From Flaviflagellibacter deserti (GTDB taxonomy: Bacteria > Pseudomonadota > Alphaproteobacteria > Rhizobiales > Methylopilaceae), in the NCBI RefSeq assembly GCF_042652085.1, contig NZ_JBHSJF010000008.1, positions 124,001-188,000 of the forward strand: a stretch of 64,000 nt of DNA. Direction: 5' to 3'. The position numbers and the translations under genes were made by a program. Position 1 is the stretch's first letter; each line of letters begins with the position of its first letter. Below the pieces are notes generated by a model that ran no database searches, had not been told where the DNA came from, and worked only from the letters and a program-made list of their open reading frames with translations. Below, piece by piece: positions 1 through 8,489 of the stretch.

Positions 1-1107
1 AGCCTCGTCGGCTATGGCTGGGCCGACTTCGACGTCGGGGGCGGCAATGCCGTTGTCGATGGAACGACCGGCGGACCGCTGATCGGCTACAACTGGCAGT
101 CCGGCAGCTTCGTCTACGGCCTCGAAGGCGATCTGACGCTTCACGAGATTCGCGGCAACATCAACGAGAGCGTGATCCCGACGGAGGCGGACACGCTTTA
201 TTCCGCGCACGTCCGTGGCCGCGTCGGCTACGATCTCGGCTGGGCGCTGCCTTATATCGCGGGCGGTTTCGCCGCCAACGAGAGCTATGTCCGCGACCAG
301 GCGACCGGCTTCGACGGCGACAATCAGCATCTCTTCGGCTGGACGGTCGGCGCGGGCGTCGATGTCGATATCGGCGAGACCTTTGTCGGCCCGGTCACGC
401 TGCGGGTCGAATATCTCTACGAGGATCTGTCGTCGGAACTGTTCGCGGTAGGCGGCGGCATGGACGTGTCGCAATCCTCCCATTTCATCCGTGGCGCGAT
501 CATCTCCAAGATCGGCGGACGCTCGCCGTCGCACTCGACCGAAACCTCGACCGACTGGTCCGGCGCCTATGCCGGTCTGATGGTCGCCTATGGCTCAATG
601 AACGTGTCGACCTCGGGTGGTGGCATCGACGACGGCTTCGATGCGGACGGCCCGGCGGGCGGCATCTATTCGGGTCGCAACTGGCAGTGGGGGAATGTCG
701 TCGCGGGCTTAGACGGTTCACTTCTGCTGACGGACTTCAAGGGTTCCGGCTCCCAGCCGGGCGGCTTCGACACCGATTTCCGCAACAATATCCAGGGCGA
801 TGCCCGCCTCCGGCTCGGCTACGCCGTTGGCGATTTCCTGCCCTTCATCGCGGGCGGCGTTTCCTGGACCCGCAGCGAGCAGGAAGCGACCAACGTCTCC
901 GATACGCACCGCGGTCGTGTTCCGGCCAAGCTCTGGAATGTCGGTGCGGGTGTCGACTACCGCCTGACCGAGACGATCTCACTACGCGGCGAATATATGT
1001 ATGTACAATCCTTCGATGCGAAGTCGCCGGAATTCGGCGGCATTGCCACCGATCAAGAACTCGACGCGCACGAAGTCCGCTTCGGCGCTGCCTATCACTT
1101 CAACTGA
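1..1107 (+). CDS. Outer-membrane beta-barrel protein with two tandem barrel domains (5' truncated)
   Basis: The frame is open from base 1 and ends at TGA 1105-1107, so only the last 368 residues are present. Alternating polar/aromatic strands and glycine-rich turns (RVGYDLGWALPYIAGG, LRLGYAVGDFLPFIAGG) are typical of Omp25/Omp31-like small porin-type proteins. The pattern occurs twice. One barrel ends near residue 170 of the fragment, and a second begins at DWSGAYAGL, the usual first strand of this family, running to the end (FGAAYHFN). The signal peptide is upstream of the window. Likely location is the outer membrane; whether it conducts solutes or is structural cannot be told. It converges on pnp across a shared terminator. 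Confidence 0.8.
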   Translation, partial: SLVGYGWADFDVGGGNAVVDGTTGGPLIGYNWQSGSFVYGLEGDLTLHEIRGNINESVIPTEADTLYSAHVRGRVGYDLGWALPYIAGGFAANESYVRDQATGFDGDNQHLFGWTVGAGVDVDIGETFVGPVTLRVEYLYEDLSSELFAVGGGMDVSQSSHFIRGAIISKIGGRSPSHSTETSTDWSGAYAGLMVAYGSMNVSTSGGGIDDGFDADGPAGGIYSGRNWQWGNVVAGLDGSLLLTDFKGSGSQPGGFDTDFRNNIQGDARLRLGYAVGDFLPFIAGGVSWTRSEQEATNVSDTHRGRVPAKLWNVGAGVDYRLTETISLRGEYMYVQSFDAKSPEFGGIATDQELDAHEVRFGAAYHFN

Positions 1108-1130
1108 TCGGGTTTACGCCAGACAGCAAA

Positions 1131-1154
1131 AAGGGCGGCCTCACGGCCGCCCTT
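1131..1154. terminator. Bidirectional intrinsic terminator between the barrel gene and pnp
   Basis: A perfect 10-bp stem (AAGGGCGGCC / GGCCGCCCTT) with a TCAC loop lies between the convergent genes. Read on the minus strand it is followed by five T residues, and on the plus strand by TT then C, so it works best for pnp. Confidence 0.85.
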
Positions 1155-1185
1155 TTCATTTCCAGCCTGGAGCCCAGGCCGCCGA

Positions 1186-3333
1186 TTACTCGGCGGCGCC
1201 GGCCGGCTCCTCGGCCTTTTCCTTCTTCTCGAGGTCTTCGCCAGTCTCCTGGTCGACGACCTTCATCGACAGGCGGGTCTTGCCGCGGTCGTCGAAGCCA
1301 AGCAGCTTCACCTTGACCTTGTCGCCCTCCTTGAGGACGTCCGAGACCTTCTCGATACGCTTCTGGGCGATCTGCGACACGTGGACGAGACCGTCACGCG
1401 CGCCGAAGAAGTTCACGAACGCGCCGAAATCGACGACCTTCACGACAGTGCCCTCATAGATCGTGCCGACTTCCGGCTCGTCCACGATGGAGTGGATCCA
1501 GTTCAGCGCGGCCTTGATGGCCTTGCCGTCGGCGGAAGCTACCTTCACCGTGCCGTCGTCCTCGACGTTGATCTTGGCGCCGGTCTTCTCGACGATCTCG
1601 CGGATCACCTTGCCGCCCGAGCCGATCACGTCACGGATCTTGTCGACCGGGATCTTGATAACTTCGATGCGCGGAGCGAACTCGCCGAGCTCCGGACGCG
1701 ACGCCGACAGCGCCTTGCCCATCTCGCCGAGGATGTGATTGCGGCCATCCCGTGCCTGACCGAGAGCGACCTTCATGATCTCCTCGGTGATGCCGGCGAT
1801 CTTGATGTCCATCTGAAGGGCGGTGATGCCCTCGGTGGTGCCGGCCACCTTGAAGTCCATGTCGCCGAGATGATCCTCATCACCGAGGATGTCGGAGAGG
1901 ACAGCGAAGCGCTCGCCTTCGAGGATGAGGCCCATCGCAATGCCCGCGACCGGACGCTTCAGCGGAACGCCCGCGTCCATCGCCGAGAGCGAGGTGCCGC
2001 AGACAGTTGCCATCGAGGACGAGCCGTTCGACTCGGTGATCTCGGAGACGACGCGCAGCGTGTACGGGAACTCGTGGTTAGGCGGCAGCATCGGGTGGAT
2101 GGCACGCCATGCGAGCTTGCCGTGGCCGATTTCGCGGCGGCCGGGAGAGCCCATGCGACCCGTTTCACCGACCGAGTAGGGCGGGAAATTGTAGTGCAGC
2201 ATGAAGCTTTCTTTGTACGTACCCTCGATCGCATCGATAAACTGCTCGTCCTCGCCGGTGCCGAGCGTCGCGACCACGAGGGCTTGGGTCTCGCCACGGG
2301 TGAACAGCGCCGAACCGTGCGTGCGCGGCAGAACGCCAACCTCGGAGAGGATCGGACGAACCGTCTTCACGTCGCGGCCGTCGATGCGGATGCCATCGTC
2401 GAGGATGTTCCAGCGGACGATCTTCGCTTCGAGGTCATGGAACACCGAGCTGACCTTGTTGGCCGGCGGGGCATTCTCGTCGCCTTCGGGGCAGAGCTTG
2501 GCGATCACCGCGTCGCGGATCTTGCCAACCGCCGTATAGCGGTCCGTCTTCTTTTGGATCTTGTAAGCGTCGCGGAGATCCTTCTCGGCGATCTCGCGGA
2601 TCGCGGTCTCGAGCGCCGAATTGTCGACGGCTTCGATATCGCGCGGCTCCTTGGCGGCCTTCTCGGCCAGGCTGATGATCGCGTCGATCACCGGCTGAAA
2701 GCCCTTGTGGCCGAACATCACGGCGCCGAGCATGACGTCCTCGGAAAGCTCCTTGGCTTCCGATTCCACCATCAGCACCGCATCCTGCGTGCCGGCGACG
2801 ACGAGGTCGAGATCGCTCTCCTTGACCTGATCGACCGTCGGGTTGAGCACGTACTGGCCGTTGATGTAGCCGACGCGGGCGCCACCGACCGGGCCCATGA
2901 ACGGCACGCCGGAGAGCGTCAGGGCGGCGGACGCCGCGACCAGCCCGACGATGTCCGGATCGTTTTCGAGGTCATGGCTGAGAACCGTGACGACGACCTG
3001 GGTGTCGCAACGCCAGCCATCGATGAACAGCGGACGGATCGGACGGTCGATCAGGCGAGACGTCAGCGTCTCCTTCTCGGTCGGACGGCCTTCGCGCTTG
3101 AAGAAGCCACCCGGGATACGGCCGGCGGCGTAGAAGCGCTCCTGGTAGTTGACGGTCAGCGGCATGAAGTCGACGCCCGGCTTCGGAGCCTTGGCGGCGA
3201 CGACGGTCGCAAGAACGGTAGTGTCGCCATAGGTGGCGAGGACGGCGCCGTGCGCCTGGCGGGCCACACGGCCGGTTTCGAGGACGAGCGTATGACCGCC
3301 CCACTCAAGTTCTTCGCGTTGAATATCGAACAT
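1186..3333 (-). CDS. pnp: Polyribonucleotide nucleotidyltransferase (PNPase)
   Basis: Phosphorolytic 3'-5' exoribonuclease, normally a trimer and part of the RNA degradosome. The 715-residue protein has the full family layout: two RNase PH-like domains around an alpha-helical domain, a KH domain near 553-615 with IGSGGKVIREI, an S1 domain near 620-690 (GTVVKVVDFGAFVNFFG), and an acidic/lysine tail. The start is ATG 3331-3333, giving the usual N-terminus MFDIQREELEWGG. A longer in-frame reading upstream lacks family similarity and runs into the rpsO terminator region. It is the last gene of the rimP-to-pnp cluster, downstream of rpsO as in many bacteria. Confidence 0.97.
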   Translation of the reverse strand: MFDIQREELEWGGHTLVLETGRVARQAHGAVLATYGDTTVLATVVAAKAPKPGVDFMPLTVNYQERFYAAGRIPGGFFKREGRPTEKETLTSRLIDRPIRPLFIDGWRCDTQVVVTVLSHDLENDPDIVGLVAASAALTLSGVPFMGPVGGARVGYINGQYVLNPTVDQVKESDLDLVVAGTQDAVLMVESEAKELSEDVMLGAVMFGHKGFQPVIDAIISLAEKAAKEPRDIEAVDNSALETAIREIAEKDLRDAYKIQKKTDRYTAVGKIRDAVIAKLCPEGDENAPPANKVSSVFHDLEAKIVRWNILDDGIRIDGRDVKTVRPILSEVGVLPRTHGSALFTRGETQALVVATLGTGEDEQFIDAIEGTYKESFMLHYNFPPYSVGETGRMGSPGRREIGHGKLAWRAIHPMLPPNHEFPYTLRVVSEITESNGSSSMATVCGTSLSAMDAGVPLKRPVAGIAMGLILEGERFAVLSDILGDEDHLGDMDFKVAGTTEGITALQMDIKIAGITEEIMKVALGQARDGRNHILGEMGKALSASRPELGEFAPRIEVIKIPVDKIRDVIGSGGKVIREIVEKTGAKINVEDDGTVKVASADGKAIKAALNWIHSIVDEPEVGTIYEGTVVKVVDFGAFVNFFGARDGLVHVSQIAQKRIEKVSDVLKEGDKVKVKLLGFDDRGKTRLSMKVVDQETGEDLEKKEKAEEPAGAAE

Positions 3334-3490
3334 TCTTTGTCTCGTGAGTTTGCGGCGGCAGGGACCGGAGCCACGAGCAGAACGGCGAGATGCTCCTCTC
3401 TGGAAGCATCTGGCAATCCTGCCCCGGCTAGCTGGTCCGTGCCGCCTGGGTGGAGCGTGGCGTCCCCATGACGCCGCGCCCATGCAAAAC

Positions 3491-3511
3491 GGCGCGCCGC
3501 AGGGGCGCGCC
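3491..3511 (-). terminator. Intrinsic terminator downstream of rpsO
   Basis: An 8-bp GGCGCGCC stem with a 5-nt loop is followed on the minus strand by GTTTTG. It sits just after the rpsO stop, so it probably attenuates read-through from rpsO into pnp. Confidence 0.7.
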
Positions 3512-3520
3512 GGCATTAAA

Positions 3521-3790
3521 TCAGCGGCGGATGCCGAGCCGCTGGATGAGGGTCTGATAGCGCTCGACGTCCTTGGACTTAACATAGTCCAGGAGGCTGC
3601 GGCGCTGGCTCACCAGCTTCAGCAGGCCACGGCGGGAATGGTTGTCCTTCGCATGGCTCTTGAAGTGTTCGGTGAGATTGCTGATGCGCTCGGTGAGGAT
3701 GGCAACCTGGACTTCCGGAGAACCGGTGTCGCCCGACTTGGTGGCGTATTCCTTGACGAGTTCGTTCTTGCGGTCAGCGGTAATCGACAT
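3521..3790 (-). CDS. rpsO: 30S ribosomal protein S15
   Basis: An 89-residue primary 16S rRNA-binding protein of the small subunit platform. It has the normal S15 length and core, with motifs GDTGSPEVQVAILTERI, HFKSHAKDNHSRRGLL and the C-terminal LIQRLGIRR. A strong Shine-Dalgarno AAAGGAG precedes the ATG. It lies between truB and pnp, the conserved order in proteobacteria. Confidence 0.98.
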   Translation of the reverse strand: MSITADRKNELVKEYATKSGDTGSPEVQVAILTERISNLTEHFKSHAKDNHSRRGLLKLVSQRRSLLDYVKSKDVERYQTLIQRLGIRR

Positions 3791-3810
3791 CGGGCACTCC
3801 TTTCGGGGCT

Positions 3811-4752
3811 TTACGCACCCTGCAAATGAAACACGCGCTTGGGATGAATCTCGCCGCGCTCGGCTTCCGCTAGGGCCACCAAAGTTCCTTCGGCGGTGAC
3901 GTAACAGGTGCCTGAGAGCAGCGGAGCATCGCGTCCGCGCAACAAAACGGCCTGACCTCGTCTGAGGCGGGCCGCATCCGTCCCGCTCACGGCCAACGCC
4001 GGGATGTCGTCCAGCGCGGTCTCAACGGGAAGGAGACGATTGGCGAGGCTTTCCTCGCCGGGCGCACATAACCGCAAGCGGTCCACTTCGTCCAGCGAAA
4101 TCAGGTCCTCCTCGCGGAACGGACCGACGCTGACGCGGCGGAGCGCGGTGATGTGGCCATAGCAACCAAGCACGCGGCCCATGTCGCGGGCAAGCGCCCG
4201 GACATAGGCGCCCTTGCCGGTACGGGCTTCGAAGACGGCTTCGCCTTCGGCGAAGCTCGTCAGTTCGAGGCTCATGATTTCGATCTGGCGGGGCTGGAGA
4301 TCGACCTCCTCGCCCTCGCGGGCGAGATCGTAGGCACGCTCGCCCTGCACCTTCACGGCCGAGAACTTCGGCGGCGTCTGGGTCAGACTGCCGGTGAAGT
4401 CCGGAAGGATCGCGCGGATGTCCTGTTCGCTCGGACGCTTCTCGGAGGTCACGGTCTCCGTACCCTCGCTGTCGTCGGTCGTAGTCTCGCTGCCCCAGGC
4501 GACGGTGAAGCGGTAGACCTTCTCGCCGTCCATCGCGAACGGCACCGTCTTGGTGGCCTCGCCGAACGCGATCGGCAGGCAGCCTGTTGCCAGCGGATCG
4601 AGCGTGCCGGCATGGCCGGCCTTCTTCGCTCCAAACGCGCGCTTCACGCGCGACAATGCATGGGTCGAGGTCATGCCCTGCGGCTTGTCGAGAATGAGCC
4701 AGCCGTGGACGTCGACCTTTTTCGGCCGGTTCTGGTTCGGCGGGCCGTTCAT
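3811..4752 (-). CDS. truB: tRNA pseudouridine(55) synthase TruB
   Basis: Makes pseudouridine-55 in the T-loop of tRNAs. The 313-residue protein opens with GWLILDKPQGMTSTHAL and contains GHAGTLDPLATGCLPIA, where the Asp is the catalytic nucleophile of the TruB family; the C-terminal part is PUA-like. Its ATG overlaps the rbfA stop (ATGA), so the two are translationally coupled. Confidence 0.97.
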   Translation of the reverse strand: MNGPPNQNRPKKVDVHGWLILDKPQGMTSTHALSRVKRAFGAKKAGHAGTLDPLATGCLPIAFGEATKTVPFAMDGEKVYRFTVAWGSETTTDDSEGTETVTSEKRPSEQDIRAILPDFTGSLTQTPPKFSAVKVQGERAYDLAREGEEVDLQPRQIEIMSLELTSFAEGEAVFEARTGKGAYVRALARDMGRVLGCYGHITALRRVSVGPFREEDLISLDEVDRLRLCAPGEESLANRLLPVETALDDIPALAVSGTDAARLRRGQAVLLRGRDAPLLSGTCYVTAEGTLVALAEAERGEIHPKRVFHLQGA

Positions 4753-5153
4753 TCCTGGCCACCCTTCACGTCGCGCTGGACTTCCGGCCGGTCGAGCAGC
4801 GCATCCATGCGCTGACCCTCGTCGAAGCTCGTATCGACGCGGAACCGGAGCTCCGGCACCGAGCGAAGCTCGACGCGATGGGCGACTTCCGTGCGCAGGA
4901 AGCGTGCGTTCTTTGCCAGCACCCTCACGACGCCTTCGGCATTCTTGCCGCCGAGCGGCATCACATAGGCCGTGGCGACCTTGAGGTCGGGCGACATGCG
5001 AACCTCCGGCACCGTGATGACACTTTTTTCCAGTGCGGGATCGGGAACATCGCCACGCTGCAGAATCTCAGCGAGCGCATGGCGTACGAGTTCGCCTACG
5101 CGCAATTGGCGCTGGGACGGGCCTGAGCCGCCCCCCGCTTTCGCCTTAGCCAT
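4749..5153 (-). CDS. rbfA: 30S ribosome-binding factor A
   Basis: A 134-residue KH-like assembly factor that binds the 30S subunit during late maturation of the 16S 5' end. It has the expected family features RQLRVGELVRHALAEIL near the N-terminus and LKVATAYVMPLGG in the middle. It lies between infB and truB and overlaps truB by 4 nt. Confidence 0.96.
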   Translation of the reverse strand: MAKAKAGGGSGPSQRQLRVGELVRHALAEILQRGDVPDPALEKSVITVPEVRMSPDLKVATAYVMPLGGKNAEGVVRVLAKNARFLRTEVAHRVELRSVPELRFRVDTSFDEGQRMDALLDRPEVQRDVKGGQE

Positions 5154-5224
5154 TTCCTTGAACCTCGAACGTTATGGTCGTCACGGGTTTGGACCGTGAC
5201 GACCGCTGAACGTTGATGCGCCTT

Positions 5225-7852
5225 TTACAGCGAGCGGCTGACCTCGGTGACGAGATAGCACTCGATGACATCGCCGGCGCGCATGTCCTGATAGTTCTCG
5301 AAGGCCATGCCGCATTCCTGACCGGTCTGGACTTCCTTGACCTCGTCCTTGAAGCGCTTGAGCGTCGAAAGCTTGCCTTCGTGCACGACGACGTTGTCGC
5401 GGATGAGGCGGACGCCCGCGCCGCGCTCGACATGGCCCTCGGTGACGCGGCAACCCGCGACCTTGCCGACCTTGGAGATGTTGAACACCTCCAGGATCTC
5501 GGCATTGCCGAGGAATTCCTCGCGCCGCTCGGGAGCGAGTAGGCCCGACATGGCTTTGCGCATGTCATCCACGAGATCGTAGATGATGTTGTAGTAGCGA
5601 ACCTCGACGCCCTGCCGCTCCGCCGCCTCGCGCGCTTCCTTCAGCGCACGGACGTTGAAGCCGAGGACCGCCGCGCCGGAAGCGCCGGCAAGCGTGATGT
5701 CGGATTCGGTGATGCCGCCGACGCCCGCATGGAGGACCCGCGCGGACACCTCGTCGTTGCCGACCTTGGCCAGCGCCTGGACGATCGCCTCGACCGAACC
5801 CTGCACGTCGCCCTTGATGACAAGCGGGAACTCCTGCCTGCCGGCCGACGCCTTTAGGTTCGACATCATCTGCTCGATCGAGCCGCCACCGCCACGGCCA
5901 GAACGGGCCGCCGCCATGTCGCGACGCTGGCGCTGACGATATTCGGTGACTTCGCGAGCGCGTGCTTCGTTCTCGACGACCGCGAGACGGTCGCCAGCCT
6001 CCGGAGCGCCCTGGAAACCGAGGATCTCGACCGGAAGCGACGGACCGGCTTCGGAAACCGCCTTGCCCTGATCGTTGAGCAGGGCGCGTACGCGGCCCCA
6101 TTCGGAACCGGCAACGACGATATCGCCACCCTTCAGCGTACCGCGCTGGACGAGCACGGTCGCAACCGGGCCGCGCCCCTTGTCGAGCTTCGCCTCGATG
6201 ACGATGCCTTCGGCGGGACGATCCGGATTGGCCTTGAGATCGAGCAGTTCGGACTGGAGCTGGATCAGCTCGAGCAGCTTGTCGAGATTGGTCCGCTTGG
6301 TTGCCGAAACCTCGACTTCGAGGATATCGCCGCCCAGGCTCTCGACCTGCACTTCGTACTGCAGAAGCTCGGTGCGGACGCGCTCGGGCTTGGCCGCCGG
6401 CTTGTCGATCTTGTTGATCGCGACGATCATCGGGACGCCCGCCGCCTTGGCATGGCTGATCGCTTCCGCGGTCTGCGGCATGACGCCGTCGTCGGCTGCC
6501 ACGACCAGAACGACGATGTCCGTCGCCTTCGCGCCGCGCTGGCGCATGGCGGTGAACGCTTCGTGGCCAGGCGTATCGATAAAGGTGATCAAGCCGCCGA
6601 GCGGCGAGGTCACCTGATAGGCGCCGATATGCTGCGTGATGCCGCCCGCTTCGCCGGAGACGACATTCGTCTGGCGGATGGCGTCGAGCAGCGAGGTCTT
6701 GCCGTGGTCGACATGGCCCATGATGGTCACCACCGGCGGACGCGTGATCTGCGTACCGGCATCGTCGGCCGAGTCGAACAGACCTTCCTCGACGTCGGAT
6801 TCCGCGACGCGGCGGACGGTATGGCCCATCTCCTCGGCGATCAGCTGGGCGGTATCGGCGTCGATGACGTCGTTGATCTTCTTCATCTCGCCCTGCTTCA
6901 TCAGCAGGCGGATGACGTCGACCGCGCGCTCGGCCATGCGGTTGGCGAGCTCCTGGATCGTGATCGTTTCCGGAATCACGACCTCGCGCTGGATCTTCTC
7001 CTTCGGCTCGGCCGAAATCTTGCCGGTCATGCGCTGAACGCGGCGGCGGAACGAGGCGACCGAACGGGCGCGCTCTTCTTCCGACTCGAACGCGGTCGTC
7101 AGCGTCAGGCGGCCGCGCTGCTTCTCCTGGCCGGCCTTGGTGCGCTCGGGCTTAGGCGGAACGACGGGACGGACCGGCATGCCGACCGGGCGGCGAATGG
7201 CGCCCGCCGGCTGGGCAGCGGCCGGCGCACCCGCCGGACGTGCGGAAGGAGCGGACGTCGTCTGCGGACGATCCTGCTGCTGGACCGGGGCCTCGTCGCC
7301 GAGACGCTTCTTCGCTTCGGTCTCGGCCTTGCGGCGAGCCTCTTCCTCGACCACGCGGCGAGCGTCTTCCTCGCGCTTGCGGGCTTCGGCGGCCTCGCGC
7401 TCGGCGGCGCGACGAGCATCCTCGGCGGCGCGGCGGCGCGCCTCTTCCTCGGCACGCTGGCGGTCTTCGGCCTCGCGCGAGCGGGCTTCAGCCAGCGCGC
7501 GACCACGAGCGCCGAGCTCTTCGTTCGTCAACGTGCGGAGCACGACACCGGGATTGCGCGGCGCGGGCGCCGGACGCTGCGGTGCAGCCGGCGCGGCCGC
7601 GACCGGAGCAGCCGGAGTCTGGGGCGCAGCCGGACGCGGCGCCGGAGCGGGAGCAGCCGTAGCAGGGGCCTCGGGCTTGTCGCCGCCCGGACCGATCACA
7701 CGCCGCTTCACCTTCTCGACGACGACCGCCTTCGAGCGGCCGTGGCTGAAGCTCTGCCGAACCATGCCCTGTTCGACCGGCCGCTTCAGTGTCAGAGTCT
7801 TCCCGGAAGAGACACCCAATGTCTTATCGCCCGGGTTTTTCGTATCCGTCAT
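5225..7852 (-). CDS. infB: Translation initiation factor IF-2
   Basis: GTPase that brings initiator tRNA to the 30S subunit and drives subunit joining. It has 875 residues. The N-terminal third begins with the alphaproteobacterial IF2-associated sequence (KTLTLKRPVEQG), followed by a low-complexity Ala/Pro stretch and an Arg/Glu/Ala-rich probable coiled coil. The GTPase motifs follow: GHVDHGKTS near residue 376, DTPGHEAF and NKID; domains II-IV complete the protein. The start ATG overlaps the rnpM stop (ATGA). Confidence 0.98.
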   Translation of the reverse strand: MTDTKNPGDKTLGVSSGKTLTLKRPVEQGMVRQSFSHGRSKAVVVEKVKRRVIGPGGDKPEAPATAAPAPAPRPAAPQTPAAPVAAAPAAPQRPAPAPRNPGVVLRTLTNEELGARGRALAEARSREAEDRQRAEEEARRRAAEDARRAAEREAAEARKREEDARRVVEEEARRKAETEAKKRLGDEAPVQQQDRPQTTSAPSARPAGAPAAAQPAGAIRRPVGMPVRPVVPPKPERTKAGQEKQRGRLTLTTAFESEEERARSVASFRRRVQRMTGKISAEPKEKIQREVVIPETITIQELANRMAERAVDVIRLLMKQGEMKKINDVIDADTAQLIAEEMGHTVRRVAESDVEEGLFDSADDAGTQITRPPVVTIMGHVDHGKTSLLDAIRQTNVVSGEAGGITQHIGAYQVTSPLGGLITFIDTPGHEAFTAMRQRGAKATDIVVLVVAADDGVMPQTAEAISHAKAAGVPMIVAINKIDKPAAKPERVRTELLQYEVQVESLGGDILEVEVSATKRTNLDKLLELIQLQSELLDLKANPDRPAEGIVIEAKLDKGRGPVATVLVQRGTLKGGDIVVAGSEWGRVRALLNDQGKAVSEAGPSLPVEILGFQGAPEAGDRLAVVENEARAREVTEYRQRQRRDMAAARSGRGGGGSIEQMMSNLKASAGRQEFPLVIKGDVQGSVEAIVQALAKVGNDEVSARVLHAGVGGITESDITLAGASGAAVLGFNVRALKEAREAAERQGVEVRYYNIIYDLVDDMRKAMSGLLAPERREEFLGNAEILEVFNISKVGKVAGCRVTEGHVERGAGVRLIRDNVVVHEGKLSTLKRFKDEVKEVQTGQECGMAFENYQDMRAGDVIECYLVTEVSRSL

Positions 7853-8469
7853 TCCACATCCGTTTCTGCGGGTCGCCCCGGTTCGTCGTTCCGATAGCGC
7901 GCGAGCTCGTTCGTCCGCGCGAGAAAGGCGTCACTCACGGGGGCCGCGAGCAGCGCTGCATGTATCACATTCTCGCGTCCGAGGGCCAAATCCATTTGGC
8001 CCGACACGAAGGGCTCGATTACAGCAACCGAACCCCCGTCTTTCCCGGCCCGCCTCGCCACCTGGGCGATCTTGCGCCGGCCGTCCTCCGCCCCGTCGCG
8101 GGCATGAAGCACGATGAGCGCTTCACCCCGATTAAGCGCGGTTTCCACCTTACCGTAGCCCGACACGACTTTCCCGGCCTTATTGGCCATGGAGAGCATG
8201 TCGAGCGCCGCCCGTTCGAGCAGCAAATCCACTTCCTCGGCGAGGTCGGGCCGCACCGTGACCTGATCCTTGAAGCCGCGGGAAAAAACCCGCTTCTTCA
8301 CCGCTTCGGCCACTCGCTCGGCCCGAGCTCCGACCCAGACGCCGCGTCCCGGAAGCCGCCGCTTGATGTCAGGCACCACATTGCCGTCCGGCGCTCGGAC
8401 GAACCGGATCAGATCCTCCACCGGCAGGACCTCGCGTGTCACGGCACAAGTCCGCGACACCGCGCGCAA
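7849..8469 (-). CDS. rnpM: RNA-binding protein of the YlxR/RnpM family with an L7Ae-like C-terminus
   Basis: The N-terminal half is a YlxR (DUF448) domain with RTCAVTREVLPVEDLIRFV and LPGRGVWVGAR. The C-terminal half has an L7Ae/L30e-like segment (LSMANKAGKVVSGYGKVE). YlxR proteins bind RNA and, in Firmicutes, modulate RNase P; its role here is inferred only from family and its invariable place between nusA and infB. The start is taken as TTG 8467-8469, because GAGAAAG lies 5 nt upstream and no ATG or GTG is available before the nusA stop. A slightly longer N-terminus is possible. Confidence 0.85.
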   Translation of the reverse strand: MRAVSRTCAVTREVLPVEDLIRFVRAPDGNVVPDIKRRLPGRGVWVGARAERVAEAVKKRVFSRGFKDQVTVRPDLAEEVDLLLERAALDMLSMANKAGKVVSGYGKVETALNRGEALIVLHARDGAEDGRRKIAQVARRAGKDGGSVAVIEPFVSGQMDLALGRENVIHAALLAAPVSDAFLARTNELARYRNDEPGRPAETDVE

Positions 8470-8489
8470 ATCGTCTTTCTCGTCCGCGA

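Noticed and set aside
1381..3471. Long plus-strand open frame opposite pnp (and similar ones opposite nusA at 8436-10790 and infB at 6452-7897)
   Set aside because: These are antisense shadows of GC-rich genes. They have no recognisable domains, and the minus-strand genes have clear family motifs and Shine-Dalgarno sites.
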